Origin: DATBHZ01 sp036557185
GTDB lineage: Bacteria > Actinomycetota > Acidimicrobiia > IMCC26256 > JAENVU01
Assembly (NCBI GenBank): GCA_036557185.1
Contig: DATBHZ010000035.1
Location: forward strand, 1 to 7,812
DNA: 7,812 nucleotides
Direction of reading: 5' to 3'
Part shown: piece after piece, positions 1-6,087 of the stretch
How the letters are laid out: each line of letters begins with the position of its first letter
Position numbering within the stretch: position 1 is the first letter of the stretch
The notes under the pieces: model-generated
What the model was told of the DNA's origin: nothing
The model's input: only the letters and a program-made list of their open reading frames with translations
Databases searched by the model: none
Translations under genes and position numbers: made by a program

Positions 1-630
1 GCGTCGGTCGCGACGGCGAACGCGGGGGAGGACTACTTCTCGCATCCCGGATCGGTCGGTCGCGCGGTGCCGACGGTCGAGATTCGTGTGGTCGACGAAC
101 GCGGCGCGGAACAGCCGACGGGTGAGTCCGGTGAGCTCGTGCTGCGCGGTCCCACGATCATGATGCGCGGGTACTGGAACCGGCCTGAGGCGACGGCGGC
201 AGCGTTCTTCGAGGGCGGCTGGTTCCGGAGCGGGGACGTCGGGCGGATCGACGAGGACGGCTTCGTCTATCTCGTCGACCGCGCGAAGGACATGATCATC
301 CGCGCAGGGGAGAACGTGTACTGCGTCGAGGTCGAGAACGTGCTGTTCGAGCATCCGGACGTGCTCGACGCGGCCGTGGTCGGTGTGCCGCACCGCGAGC
401 TCGGCGAAGAGGTCAAGGCTGTCGTGCAGGTCCGTGACGGATCGCACACGACCGAGGACGACATCCGGACGTTCTGCAGGGAGCACCTCGCGGACTTCAA
501 GGTCCCCGCGATCGTGGAGATCCGGAAGGAGCCGCTGCCGCGCAACCCTGCGGGGAAGGTGCTGAAGAACCTGCTCCGTGGTGACGAGAGCTCGTTCGCG
601 CCGTCCACCGACGACGACAGCGCGCTCTAG
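1..630 (+). CDS. Acyl-CoA synthetase (class I adenylate-forming enzyme), C-terminal part; 5' end cut by the window
   Basis: The frame is open from base 1 and gives 209 residues before TAG, so the start lies outside the window; families of this type run about 500-550 residues, so roughly 60% is missing. Seen in order: the end of the A4/A5 region (HPGSVGRAVP at residues 15-24), GELVLRGP and GYWNRPEAT (A5), WFRSGDVG (A7), the hinge YLVDRAKDMIIRAGENVY (A8) where the C-terminal lid begins, and PLPRNPAGKVLK near the end, whose last-motif lysine (A10) is the expected adenylation catalytic residue. The family activates a carboxylic acid to an acyl-AMP and then to an acyl-CoA. Preference for a fatty acid is likely from the overall style of the hinge and A5 motifs, but the substrate pocket is mostly upstream, so the substrate cannot be named. 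The next gene starts 3 nt after the stop. A GTG at 67 is internal and is not a true start. Confidence 0.93.
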   Translation, partial: ASVATANAGEDYFSHPGSVGRAVPTVEIRVVDERGAEQPTGESGELVLRGPTIMMRGYWNRPEATAAAFFEGGWFRSGDVGRIDEDGFVYLVDRAKDMIIRAGENVYCVEVENVLFEHPDVLDAAVVGVPHRELGEEVKAVVQVRDGSHTTEDDIRTFCREHLADFKVPAIVEIRKEPLPRNPAGKVLKNLLRGDESSFAPSTDDDSAL

Positions 631-633
631 CGG

Positions 634-1008
634 ATGCACGCACTCTTCGAGTTCCACAAGACCTGGGGGTACATCGCGATCGTCCTCAACGCGCTCGCGG
701 GGTTGTACGCCCTGTGCGCGTGGCGTTGGAAGAGCTTGCGAGGACGGCCGGTGTGGATCGCGACGATCGTTGCGGAGAGCGCCATCATGCTGCAGGTGAT
801 CGTGGGGACGATCCTCGTCGCGGGAGACGAGAACTACCGCAAGGTCGTACCGCGGTTCCACATGTTCTACGGTTTCCTGATCTTCATCACGGTCGGGATC
901 CTGTACCAGTACCGCACGCAGATGAAGGGCCGTCAAGAGCTGTTGTACGGGCTCGGAGGTTTGTTCATCATGGGCCTCGGCATCCGGGCGATCCTGCAGG
1001 TGACATGA
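634..1008 (+). CDS. Small integral membrane protein with four predicted helices, function unknown
   Basis: This 124-residue protein is not recognised as a named family. Hydrophobic stretches at about residues 13-30, 41-63, 75-93 and 103-121 suggest four membrane helices joined by short basic loops (RWKSLRGR at 31-38, RTQMKGRQ at 94-101). Polar residues inside or near helices are notable: H8 before helix 1, E48 and Q54 in helix 2, and H76 in RFHMFYGF at the start of helix 3. A histidine followed by a glycine-rich helix could bind haem as in small b-type cytochromes, but that is only a possibility. ATG follows the synthetase stop by 3 nt and has no clear Shine-Dalgarno sequence, so translation probably depends on the upstream gene. 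Its stop codon overlaps the ribosome binding site of ddl, so the two are likely coupled. A link to acyl-lipid or cell-wall metabolism is suggested only by position. Confidence 0.8.
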   Translation: MHALFEFHKTWGYIAIVLNALAGLYALCAWRWKSLRGRPVWIATIVAESAIMLQVIVGTILVAGDENYRKVVPRFHMFYGFLIFITVGILYQYRTQMKGRQELLYGLGGLFIMGLGIRAILQVT

Positions 1009-1010
1009 GG
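1007..1010 (+). promoter_or_regulatory. Ribosome binding site of ddl, overlapping the upstream stop codon
   Basis: GAGG lies 8 nt before the ddl ATG at 1019, and its first two bases are the last two of the TGA (1006-1008) that ends the membrane protein gene. Ribosomes terminating there would sit on the ddl initiation region, which suggests translational coupling. Confidence 0.6.
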
Positions 1011-1018
1011 ACCCAGCC

Positions 1019-2104
1019 ATGAAGCGCGTGCGCGTCATGCTGATCTTCGGTGGGCGCTCCGCCGAGCACGACGTGTCGCGGGTGACCGCGGTCGCGGTCG
1101 CGGCAGCGCTCGACCCGGACAGATACGAGGTCGTCCCCGTGGCGATCACGACGGACGGGAGCTGGCTGCTCGCTTCCGACGCTGCCGCGCTGATCGAATC
1201 CCGACCGAACGCGTTGCCCGAGGCGTTCGAGATCGCGGGGGAGCATCTCGACACGCTCGGCGCGGCGGTCGCGGCGCCCGCGTCCGGTGGCCTCGACGTC
1301 GACGTCGTGTTCCCGCTGCTGCACGGTCCGTACGGCGAGGACGGCACCGTGCAGGGGATGCTCGAGCTGGCCGGCGTGCCGTACGTCGGCTCGGGTGTGG
1401 TCGGCTCGGCCGTCGGGATGGACAAGGTGATGATGAAGCGCGCGTTCGCGGCGTGCGGGCTGCCGATGGTTCGTCACCTGGAGCTCCGGGACGGCGGTGA
1501 CCGACGTGCCTTCGGTGATCGCGTCGAGCGCGAGATCGGACTGCCTGTGTTCGTCAAGCCGGCCAACATGGGTTCTTCGGTGGGAGTGACGAAAGCGCAC
1601 GATCGCGAGGAGCTCGTGCGAGCCGTGGACCGTGCGCTCGACTTCGACGAGTGGGTGCTCGCCGAGGAAGCCGCGGACGGACGCGAGATCGAGGTCGCCG
1701 TGCTCGGTGACAGCCCGCCTGAGGTCTCGCTGCCCGGTGAGATCGTCCCTGGTGGCGAGTTCTACAGCTACGCCGACAAGTACCTCGACGGGACCGCCCA
1801 GCTGCTCACGCCGGCTCCGCTCGACGACGAGCAGATCGCCGAGGTGCAGGGTCTCGCCGTGCGTGCCTTCGAGGCGTGCCGGTTGGAGGCGATGGCGCGC
1901 GTCGACTTCTTCCTCACCACCGACCGAGGGTTCCTCGTGAACGAGGTCAACACGATCCCGGGCTTCACGCCGATCTCGATGTACCCGAAGCTCTGGGAGG
2001 TGTCCGGCCTGCCGTACTCCAAGCTGATCGACCGTCTCGTCGAGCTTGCGTTCGAGCGGCACGCGCGGCGCGCCCAGCGCGCCGGTCGCCAGCGCGACGC
2101 GTAG
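1019..2104 (+). CDS. ddl: D-alanine--D-alanine ligase
   Basis: This 361-residue ATP-grasp enzyme joins two D-alanines in the cytoplasm to make the dipeptide that ends the peptidoglycan stem peptide. The N-terminal motif FGGRSAEHDVS holds E16, matching the first-site glutamate of E. coli DdlB (E15). HGPYGEDGTVQG follows, then the ATP-binding segments VGMDKVMMKR and VFVKPANMGSSVGV, whose serine matches S150 of DdlB. The omega-loop piece FYSYADKYL carries the tyrosine (Y216 in DdlB) typical of dipeptide ligases rather than the histidine of VanA-type D-Ala-D-Lac ligases. ARVDFF and NEVNTIPGFTPISMYPKLW supply the metal-binding acid and asparagine and the substrate-binding C-terminal part. Length fits the longer DdlA-like form. 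GAGG at 1007-1010, overlapping the upstream TGA, sits 8 nt before the ATG and supports this start and coupling to the membrane protein gene. Confidence 0.97.
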   Translation: MKRVRVMLIFGGRSAEHDVSRVTAVAVAAALDPDRYEVVPVAITTDGSWLLASDAAALIESRPNALPEAFEIAGEHLDTLGAAVAAPASGGLDVDVVFPLLHGPYGEDGTVQGMLELAGVPYVGSGVVGSAVGMDKVMMKRAFAACGLPMVRHLELRDGGDRRAFGDRVEREIGLPVFVKPANMGSSVGVTKAHDREELVRAVDRALDFDEWVLAEEAADGREIEVAVLGDSPPEVSLPGEIVPGGEFYSYADKYLDGTAQLLTPAPLDDEQIAEVQGLAVRAFEACRLEAMARVDFFLTTDRGFLVNEVNTIPGFTPISMYPKLWEVSGLPYSKLIDRLVELAFERHARRAQRAGRQRDA

Positions 2105-2126
2105 CCGCGGACCGAAGCCCGCGCTA
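2102..2126. terminator. Candidate shared terminator hairpin between two convergent genes
   Basis: TAGC at 2102-2105 pairs with GCTA at 2123-2126, and GCGG at 2107-2110 pairs with CCGC at 2119-2122, with C2106 bulged and an 8-nt loop. The left arm begins with the ddl stop codon and the right arm, read on the other strand, begins with the stop codon of the RAM-domain gene. There is no T-tract on either side, so intrinsic termination is not assured. The whole space between the two genes is 19 nt. Confidence 0.4.
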
Positions 2127-2360
2127 GAGGTTCACGACAAGACAGGTCACCGTCCGCGTGATCCCTTCGACGAGGTGCACCTTCGACACGACCATCTTGC
2201 CCAGCTCGTCGACGTCAGCCGCTTCTGCGACGGCGATCACGTCGTAGGAGCTCGTGACATTGTCCGCGGACTTCACACCTTCGAGGCCGCGGACTGCGTC
2301 CGCGACGTTGGCTGCCTGACCGACCTCGGTCTGGATCAAGAGGTATGCACGCACGGCCAT
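2124..2360 (-). CDS. Stand-alone Lrp/AsnC ligand-binding (RAM) domain protein
   Basis: The 78 residues match the effector-binding half of Lrp/AsnC regulators: a beta strand (AYLLIQTEVGQ), a helix (AANVADAVRGLEGV), a strand with the typical SYDVIAVAEA, a helix (VDELGKMVVSKVHLVEGI) and a last strand (TRTVTCLVV). There is no helix-turn-helix, and no room for one: the protein starts directly at the first strand. In the wider family this domain assembles into dimers and octamers and binds amino acids or other small molecules. Without a DNA-binding part it may act as a sensor or partner of a full-length Lrp protein, which is inference. ATG at 2360 is supported by AAGGAG 7 nt upstream. It follows the amidohydrolase gene by 27 nt on the same strand, so the two probably share a transcript. 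Confidence 0.9.
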   Translation of the reverse strand: MAVRAYLLIQTEVGQAANVADAVRGLEGVKSADNVTSSYDVIAVAEAADVDELGKMVVSKVHLVEGITRTVTCLVVNL

Positions 2361-2367
2361 GCTTCGT

Positions 2368-2373
2368 CTCCTT
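2368..2373 (-). promoter_or_regulatory. Strong ribosome binding site of the RAM-domain gene
   Basis: On the minus strand this reads AAGGAG, 7 nt before the ATG at 2360. It fixes the start of the 78-residue protein and argues against a longer form carrying a DNA-binding domain. Confidence 0.75.
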
Positions 2374-2387
2374 CGTCTGCGGGTACG

Positions 2388-3545
2388 TCAGCGGAGCTCG
2401 GGCGCGAGCCCGGCTCCCATCATGTCGATGAAGTTGTCGGCGTAGAACGCGTCGCGGACCACCTGGGACACGCCTTCGAGGCTCCGAGCGAAGCGGCCGA
2501 GCGGGTTCCGGCCGCCCTCGACGTGCGGGTAGTCAGAGGAGAACATGCACACGGACGGCCCGGTCTGCTCGACGATCCAGCCGGCGTCCTCGTGCGGGTA
2601 CGGCGTGACTCGCACCTGACGCTGTACGTACTCGCTGGGCTCGAGCGCGAGTTTCTGCAGCCGTTCCTCGTTCTTGCGGAACGCGTCGGCGGCCGAGTCG
2701 AGCGTGCGCATGAGGCCGGGCAGCCACGAGGCGCCCTGCTCGATGACCCCGAACTTCAGATCGGGGAAGCGGTCCAGGACGCCGTCGATGATCAGCACGC
2801 CGAGCGTCTGCATCACGGGGTACTGGATCGCGATGTAGTCCACGCTGCGGAAGTTGCCGTCACCGCCGTGGAAGTCGGGAACCGGCGGCAAGCCGTTGTC
2901 GAAGTAGTGGGGATCGAGCAGCTGGCCGCCACCGCCGACGTGGAAGACGACCGGGATGCCTGCTTCCTGCGCGGTTGCCCACACCGGATCGAGCCCGATG
3001 TGGCTCGGCGAGTGTGTGCGCGGGCACGCGGACGGCACGAGGAAGGCCTTGGCGCCCATCTCCAGCGCTTCGCGAGCCATCGCGGCCGAGCGATCGAAGT
3101 CGGCGAGCGGCACGTACCCGACCGGGAGCAGCCGCGGGTCGACGCTGCAGAAGTCAGCGAGGACGCGGTTGTGCGCACGGGCAATGCCGTACGCGTACTC
3201 GACGTCGTCACCGAGCTCGGCGCGGCAGAGGGCGCCGTTGAAGAACGTCGAGAAGATCAGCTGGCTCTTGACGCCGAGGAGATCGATCGCCTCCGGCCGA
3301 TCCTTCTTGATGAAGGACCCGGTGGCCTTCCAGTTCTTGCGGAGCCAGATCTCGTCGGCGTCCCTCGCGCGGTACTCGGGATCCTCCTGATCGTCCTTGT
3401 ACCTGGTCAGCAGGTCTGCCTCGCCCGGGCTGATCCCGAAGTCGTACAGGGGGCGCATGCGGTCGCGGATGCCGGGATCGGCAACCTCGATGAAGGCGTC
3501 CGGCAGCTCGACGATGTGCGCGTCGGCGTCGTGGATGGTCAGCAC
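2388..3545 (-). CDS. Amidohydrolase-2 (ACMSD-like) family metal-dependent hydrolase or decarboxylase
   Basis: This 385-residue protein has the pattern of the amidohydrolase-related TIM-barrel family that includes aminocarboxymuconate-semialdehyde decarboxylase and gamma-resorcylate decarboxylase. Seen: DADAHIVE at residues 6-13 (D8 and H10 probable metal ligands at strand 1), VVFHVGGGG at 199-207 (H202), FGVIEQGASWLPGL at 265-278, the family's usual late-strand motif, and MFSSDYPHVEGG at 334-345 with D338 as the probable last-strand aspartate. The family hydrolyses or decarboxylates small carboxylic or aromatic compounds; the substrate here cannot be deduced. Start is GTG at 3545: an in-frame TAG lies 9 nt further upstream and the first metal motif begins at residue 6, so no other start fits. 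There is no clear Shine-Dalgarno sequence. It lies 53 nt after pckG and 27 nt before the RAM-domain gene, on the same strand. Confidence 0.9.
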   Translation of the reverse strand: MLTIHDADAHIVELPDAFIEVADPGIRDRMRPLYDFGISPGEADLLTRYKDDQEDPEYRARDADEIWLRKNWKATGSFIKKDRPEAIDLLGVKSQLIFSTFFNGALCRAELGDDVEYAYGIARAHNRVLADFCSVDPRLLPVGYVPLADFDRSAAMAREALEMGAKAFLVPSACPRTHSPSHIGLDPVWATAQEAGIPVVFHVGGGGQLLDPHYFDNGLPPVPDFHGGDGNFRSVDYIAIQYPVMQTLGVLIIDGVLDRFPDLKFGVIEQGASWLPGLMRTLDSAADAFRKNEERLQKLALEPSEYVQRQVRVTPYPHEDAGWIVEQTGPSVCMFSSDYPHVEGGRNPLGRFARSLEGVSQVVRDAFYADNFIDMMGAGLAPELR

Positions 3546-3568
3546 ACCGCAAGGCTATGGGTATCGAC

Positions 3569-3589
3569 GTCCAGCGGCGAACGCCGGAC
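3569..3589 (-). other. Imperfect hairpin in the pckG-amidohydrolase gap
   Basis: GTCC at 3569-3572 pairs with GGAC at 3586-3589, and GGC at 3576-3578 pairs with GCC at 3583-3585 around a GAAC loop, with three unpaired bases (AGC) on one side. It sits 10 nt past the pckG stop. No T-tract follows, so it could be a weak attenuator, an mRNA-stabilising structure, or chance in GC-rich DNA. Confidence 0.25.
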
Positions 3590-3598
3590 GAGCCGTCG

Positions 3599-5404
3599 CT
3601 ACGAGAGCCGCTGTTCGAGCGCGGAGAGCTGGTCGGCGAGCGCGGGCGGGAGCTTGCCGCCGAACGTCTCGAAGTACGTGCGGGCCCTGCCGATCTCCGC
3701 CTTCCACTGCTCGGGATCGACCGAGAGCGCGGCGGCGACGTCCTCGTGCGCGACGTCGAGCCCGTCGAGATCGAGGTCCGCCGGGCGCGGCACGACGCCG
3801 ATCGGTGTGTCCTCGCCGCCGGCCGTGCCTTCGAGCCGCCCGACGATCCAGGCGAGCACCCGCGAGTTCTCGCCGTAGCCCGGCCAGAGGAACTTGCCGT
3901 CGTCGCCCTTGCGGAACCAGTTCACGCCGTAGATGCGCGGCAGTTTGGCGGGGTCGGTGCGGCGCGGCATCGTCAGCCAGTGCCCGAAGTAGTCGGCCAT
4001 GTTGTATCCGCAGAACGGCAGCATCGCGAACGGGTCCTGGCGGAGCTCACCGAGGCCGCCGACGGCCGCGGCCGTCTTCTCGGAACCCATCGTGGCCCCG
4101 ACGAACACGCCGTGCTCCCAGTCGCGCGACTCGTAGACCAGTGGGACCGTCGTGGCTCGCCGGCCGCCGAACAGGACGGCCGAGATCGGCACGCCCTTCG
4201 GGTCCTCCCACTCGTCCGCGATGACCGGGCACTGGCTCGCGGGCGCGCAGAACCTCGAGTTCGGATGCGCCGCAGGCTCCTCGGAGCCCGGTGCCCAGTC
4301 GCGGCGCTTCCAGCTCGTGAGATGGCTCGGTGCGTCGATGCCGATGCCCTCCCACCAGACGTCGCCGTCGTCGGTGAGCGCGGTGTTCGTGAACACGGTG
4401 TTGCGCGTGAGAGTGCGCATCGCGTTGGGGTTGGTCTCCATGTTGGTGCCGGGCGCTACACCGAAGAACCCGAACTCGGGGTTGATCGCGCGCAGGCGGC
4501 CGTCGTCACCGAACTTCATCCAGGCGATGTCGTCGCCGATGGTCTCGGCCTTCCAACCCGGGACGGTCGGGATCACCATCGCGAGGTTCGTCTTGCCGCA
4601 GGCGGACGGGAAGGCGGCGGCGATGTAGTGCGCCTCGCCACGGGGTGACGTCAGCTTGAGGATGAGCATGTGCTCCGCCAGCCATCCCTCGTCGCGCGCG
4701 ATCACCGAGGCGATGCGCAGGGCGAAGCACTTCTTGCCGAGCAGCGCGTTGCCTCCGTAGCCCGACCCGTACGACCAGATCTCACGCGTCTCGGGGAAGT
4801 GCACGATCCACTTCTCGTCGGCGTTGCACGGCCACGGAACGTCTTCCTCGCCGGGAGCGAGCGGCGCGCCGAGTGAGTGGACGCACGGGACGAAGTCGCC
4901 GTCGTCGCCGAGGACGTCGAGCGCGGCCTGCCCCGCGCGCGTCATGGTGCGCATGCTGACGGCGACGTACGGAGAGTCGGTGATCTCGACGCCGATGTAG
5001 GAGAGCTTCGAGCCGAGCGGACCCATGCTGAACGGCACGACGTACATCGTGCGACCGCGCATGCATCCCTTGAACAGCCTGCCGAGGGTCTCGCGCATCT
5101 CGGCGGGGTCCTTCCAGTTGTTCGTCGGCCCGGCGTCTTCCTCCTGCTCCGAGCAGATGAACGTGCGGCCCTCGACGCGTGCGACGTCGGACGGGTCGCT
5201 GGCCGCCCAATAGGAGTTGGGGCGCTTGGTGTCGTCGAGCGCGGTGAGCGTGCCCGCTTCGACCAGCTGCTTGCAGAGGAGCTCGTTCTCGGACTCGGAG
5301 CCGTCGAACCAGTGGATCGACTCCGGCTCGCACTCGGCGGCGATCTCGGCAACCCAGCTCAGCAGCTTCTCGTTCCGAGTGGGTGCGTTCACGTCGAGTG
5401 CCAC
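3599..5404 (-). CDS. pckG: Phosphoenolpyruvate carboxykinase (GTP)
   Basis: This 601-residue cytosolic enzyme interconverts oxaloacetate + GTP and phosphoenolpyruvate + GDP + CO2, the entry step of gluconeogenesis and an anaplerotic link. Length and motifs fit the GTP class throughout. Seen: the substrate-binding segment ARVEGRTF (75-82), YGSGYGGNALLGKKCFALR (212-230) with the metal-binding lysine, EHMLIL (244-249) with the metal-binding histidine, the kinase-1a P-loop FPSACGKTN (265-273) including the reactive cysteine C269, the kinase-2 motif DDIAWMKFG (291-299), NSRFCAP (382-388), and the guanine-pocket region WFRKGDDGKFLWPGYGENSRVL split over 496-517. Nothing key is missing. Start is GTG at 5404, supported by AAGGAG 6 nt upstream. 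A 125-nt gap precedes it, so it probably has its own promoter; the amidohydrolase and RAM-domain genes may be read from the same transcript. Confidence 0.98.
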   Translation of the reverse strand: MALDVNAPTRNEKLLSWVAEIAAECEPESIHWFDGSESENELLCKQLVEAGTLTALDDTKRPNSYWAASDPSDVARVEGRTFICSEQEEDAGPTNNWKDPAEMRETLGRLFKGCMRGRTMYVVPFSMGPLGSKLSYIGVEITDSPYVAVSMRTMTRAGQAALDVLGDDGDFVPCVHSLGAPLAPGEEDVPWPCNADEKWIVHFPETREIWSYGSGYGGNALLGKKCFALRIASVIARDEGWLAEHMLILKLTSPRGEAHYIAAAFPSACGKTNLAMVIPTVPGWKAETIGDDIAWMKFGDDGRLRAINPEFGFFGVAPGTNMETNPNAMRTLTRNTVFTNTALTDDGDVWWEGIGIDAPSHLTSWKRRDWAPGSEEPAAHPNSRFCAPASQCPVIADEWEDPKGVPISAVLFGGRRATTVPLVYESRDWEHGVFVGATMGSEKTAAAVGGLGELRQDPFAMLPFCGYNMADYFGHWLTMPRRTDPAKLPRIYGVNWFRKGDDGKFLWPGYGENSRVLAWIVGRLEGTAGGEDTPIGVVPRPADLDLDGLDVAHEDVAAALSVDPEQWKAEIGRARTYFETFGGKLPPALADQLSALEQRLS

Positions 5405-5410
5405 CGTCGA

Positions 5411-5416
5411 CTCCTT
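5411..5416 (-). promoter_or_regulatory. Strong ribosome binding site of pckG
   Basis: On the minus strand this reads AAGGAG, 6 nt before the GTG start at 5404, and decides the start codon for pckG. Confidence 0.8.
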
Positions 5417-5448
5417 CAGCGCTTTCGGGCGTCATCCAGGGTCTATCG

Positions 5449-5454
5449 AGTGTA
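5449..5454 (-). promoter_or_regulatory. Candidate -10 element for pckG
   Basis: Minus-strand TACACT fits the TAnnnT form of a housekeeping -10 element. It would start transcription about 35-40 nt before the pckG GTG, leaving room for the strong ribosome binding site. The best upstream match at an 18-nt spacing is TTCGGC, a poor -35. The rest of the 5405-5529 gap shows no gene and no clear terminator after the cold-shock-like gene. Confidence 0.3.
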
Positions 5455-5529
5455 GTGAGGGCACCCTGCGACGCCGAATCGGACGTGCTCGCTGCGCGTT
5501 TCGTACCCGCAGTGGCGTCGTTCGATGCG

Positions 5530-5760
5530 TTACACCTGGACGTCGGGCGGAAGACCCATATCGACCTCCGAGCCGGCGCGCACGTTCGTGGCGCGACCGT
5601 TCGCGTCGAGCTCGAAGACGACGCGCTGCCCCTGGCGAAGCATCCGGAAGATCGATCGGTCGAGCGCACCGGACGCGAGCACGATCTCGCTCCGGTCCGT
5701 GTCGGTGAGCACGCTGCCTTCCCCGGTCGTCGGGTCGAAGGTGCGCACGACGCCTTGCAC
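5530..5760 (-). CDS. Small cold-shock-domain-like (OB-fold) protein with degenerate RNA-binding motifs
   Basis: The 76 residues align along most of their length with CspA-type cold shock domains: GVVRTFDPTTGEGSVL at the place of the first strands, SEIVLASGAL where CspA has the VFVHFSAI stretch, LRQGQRVVFEL for the conserved EGQ-V-F strand, and NGRATNVRAG for the closing strand. The fold is therefore probably an OB barrel. The aromatic and basic residues that bind nucleic acid in CspA are mostly gone: RNP1 KGFGFI reads GEGSVL and RNP2 VFVHF reads EIVLA, while only one of the W-F pair (F8) remains. Nucleic acid binding is therefore doubtful and the function unknown. GTG at 5760 is the only possible start, since an in-frame TAG lies just upstream. 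It begins 6 nt after the rpmB stop, with a weak GAAGG inside the end of rpmB, implying translational coupling to bL28. Confidence 0.82.
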   Translation of the reverse strand: MQGVVRTFDPTTGEGSVLTDTDRSEIVLASGALDRSIFRMLRQGQRVVFELDANGRATNVRAGSEVDMGLPPDVQV

Positions 5761-5766
5761 GACGCC

Positions 5767-5955
5767 CTAGACCTTCTGCACCTTGCCCGCCTTCAGGCAG
5801 GAGGTGCAGACGTTGATGCGCTTGGGTGAGCCGTTGACGACGGCACGCACTTTCTGGACGTTGGGGTTCCAGCGCCGCTTCGTACGGCGGTGCGAGTGAC
5901 TGAGGCGCATGCCGAAGACCGGCTTCTTGCCGCAGACGTCGCAGACGGATGCCAT
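5767..5955 (-). CDS. rpmB: 50S ribosomal protein bL28, zinc-ribbon form
   Basis: This 62-residue basic protein is a structural component of the large ribosomal subunit. CDVCGKKPVFG (5-15), the basic run SHSHRRTKRRWNPNVQ (19-34) and the closing strand RINVCTSCLKAGKV (47-59) are characteristic of bL28. C5, C8, C50 and C53 form two CxxC pairs, so this is the zinc-binding version rather than the cysteine-free version that some actinobacteria express under zinc limitation. ATG at 5955 gives the standard N-terminus, with GAGG 5 nt upstream. An in-frame extension reaches 6105 but would overlap the divergent fakA start and adds residues foreign to the family. The gene is divergent from fakA, an arrangement close to the rpmB/DAK2 neighbourhood of many Gram-positive genomes, and is followed after 6 nt by the cold-shock-like gene. 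Confidence 0.97.
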   Translation of the reverse strand: MASVCDVCGKKPVFGMRLSHSHRRTKRRWNPNVQKVRAVVNGSPKRINVCTSCLKAGKVQKV

Positions 5956-5980
5956 GAGAACCTCAGGTGTGACGAGAGAT

Positions 5981-5996
5981 GTGCAAATGGATGCAC
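5981..5996. repeat. Short inverted repeat upstream of rpmB
   Basis: GTGCA and TGCAC form perfect 5-bp arms around a 6-nt AT-containing centre (AATGGA). It lies 26-41 nt before the rpmB ATG in the otherwise very GC-rich divergent gap. It could be an operator or a small leader hairpin. No known operator is matched convincingly. Confidence 0.3.
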
Positions 5997-6002
5997 CCGC
6001 GC

Positions 6003-6021
6003 CGACGCCCGGAGGGCGTTG
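6003..6021. other. GC-rich hairpin in the rpmB-fakA divergent gap
   Basis: ACGCCC at 6005-6010 and GGGCGT at 6014-6019 pair perfectly around GGA; on the plus strand a G-U and a C-G pair extend the stem to 8. If rpmB starts transcription from the candidate -10 at 6035-6040, this hairpin would fall at the very 5' end of its leader. Confidence 0.35.
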
Positions 6022-6034
6022 CGGGGACCGGATG

Positions 6035-6040
6035 AGGATA
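6035..6040 (-). promoter_or_regulatory. Candidate -10 element for rpmB
   Basis: Minus-strand TATCCT fits TAnnnT and would give an rpmB leader of about 70 nt that includes the hairpin at 6003-6021 and the inverted repeat at 5981-5996. No good -35 is visible at the usual spacing. Confidence 0.3.
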
Positions 6041-6081
6041 GCAGCGGGGCCGCGGCGCGGACCGAAAGGGTCGTACGGGCA

Positions 6082-6087
6082 TAACCT
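6082..6087 (+). promoter_or_regulatory. Candidate -10 element for fakA
   Basis: TAACCT fits TAnnnT and ends 8 nt before the fakA ATG at 6096, which would place the first transcribed base at or next to the start codon. No -35 is recognisable (GGACCG at the usual distance). Confidence 0.35.

Noticed and set aside
1294..1307. 14-bp perfect palindrome CGACGTCGACGTCG inside ddl
   Set aside because: It arises from the repeated codons of Leu-Asp-Val-Asp-Val in GC-rich coding sequence, and a regulatory role inside the gene has no support.
968..2062. 364-codon minus-strand frame opposite ddl
   Set aside because: Antisense shadow of a clearly identified D-Ala-D-Ala ligase; composition dominated by Arg, His and Asp.
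2046..3878. 610-codon open frame on the plus strand across the RAM-domain, amidohydrolase and end of pckG genes
   Set aside because: It covers three well-recognised minus-strand genes and has the Arg/Val/Asp/His-rich composition of an antisense shadow; no motif is visible.
3557..4648. 363-codon plus-strand frame opposite pckG, starting with ATG at 3557
   Set aside because: The sense strand encodes PckG without interruption and with all motifs; the antisense product shows no family resemblance.
5492..5512. CTGCG/CGCAG inverted repeat downstream of the cold-shock-like gene, as a terminator
   Set aside because: Only a 5-bp stem with an 11-nt loop and no T-tract; too weak to call in DNA of this composition.
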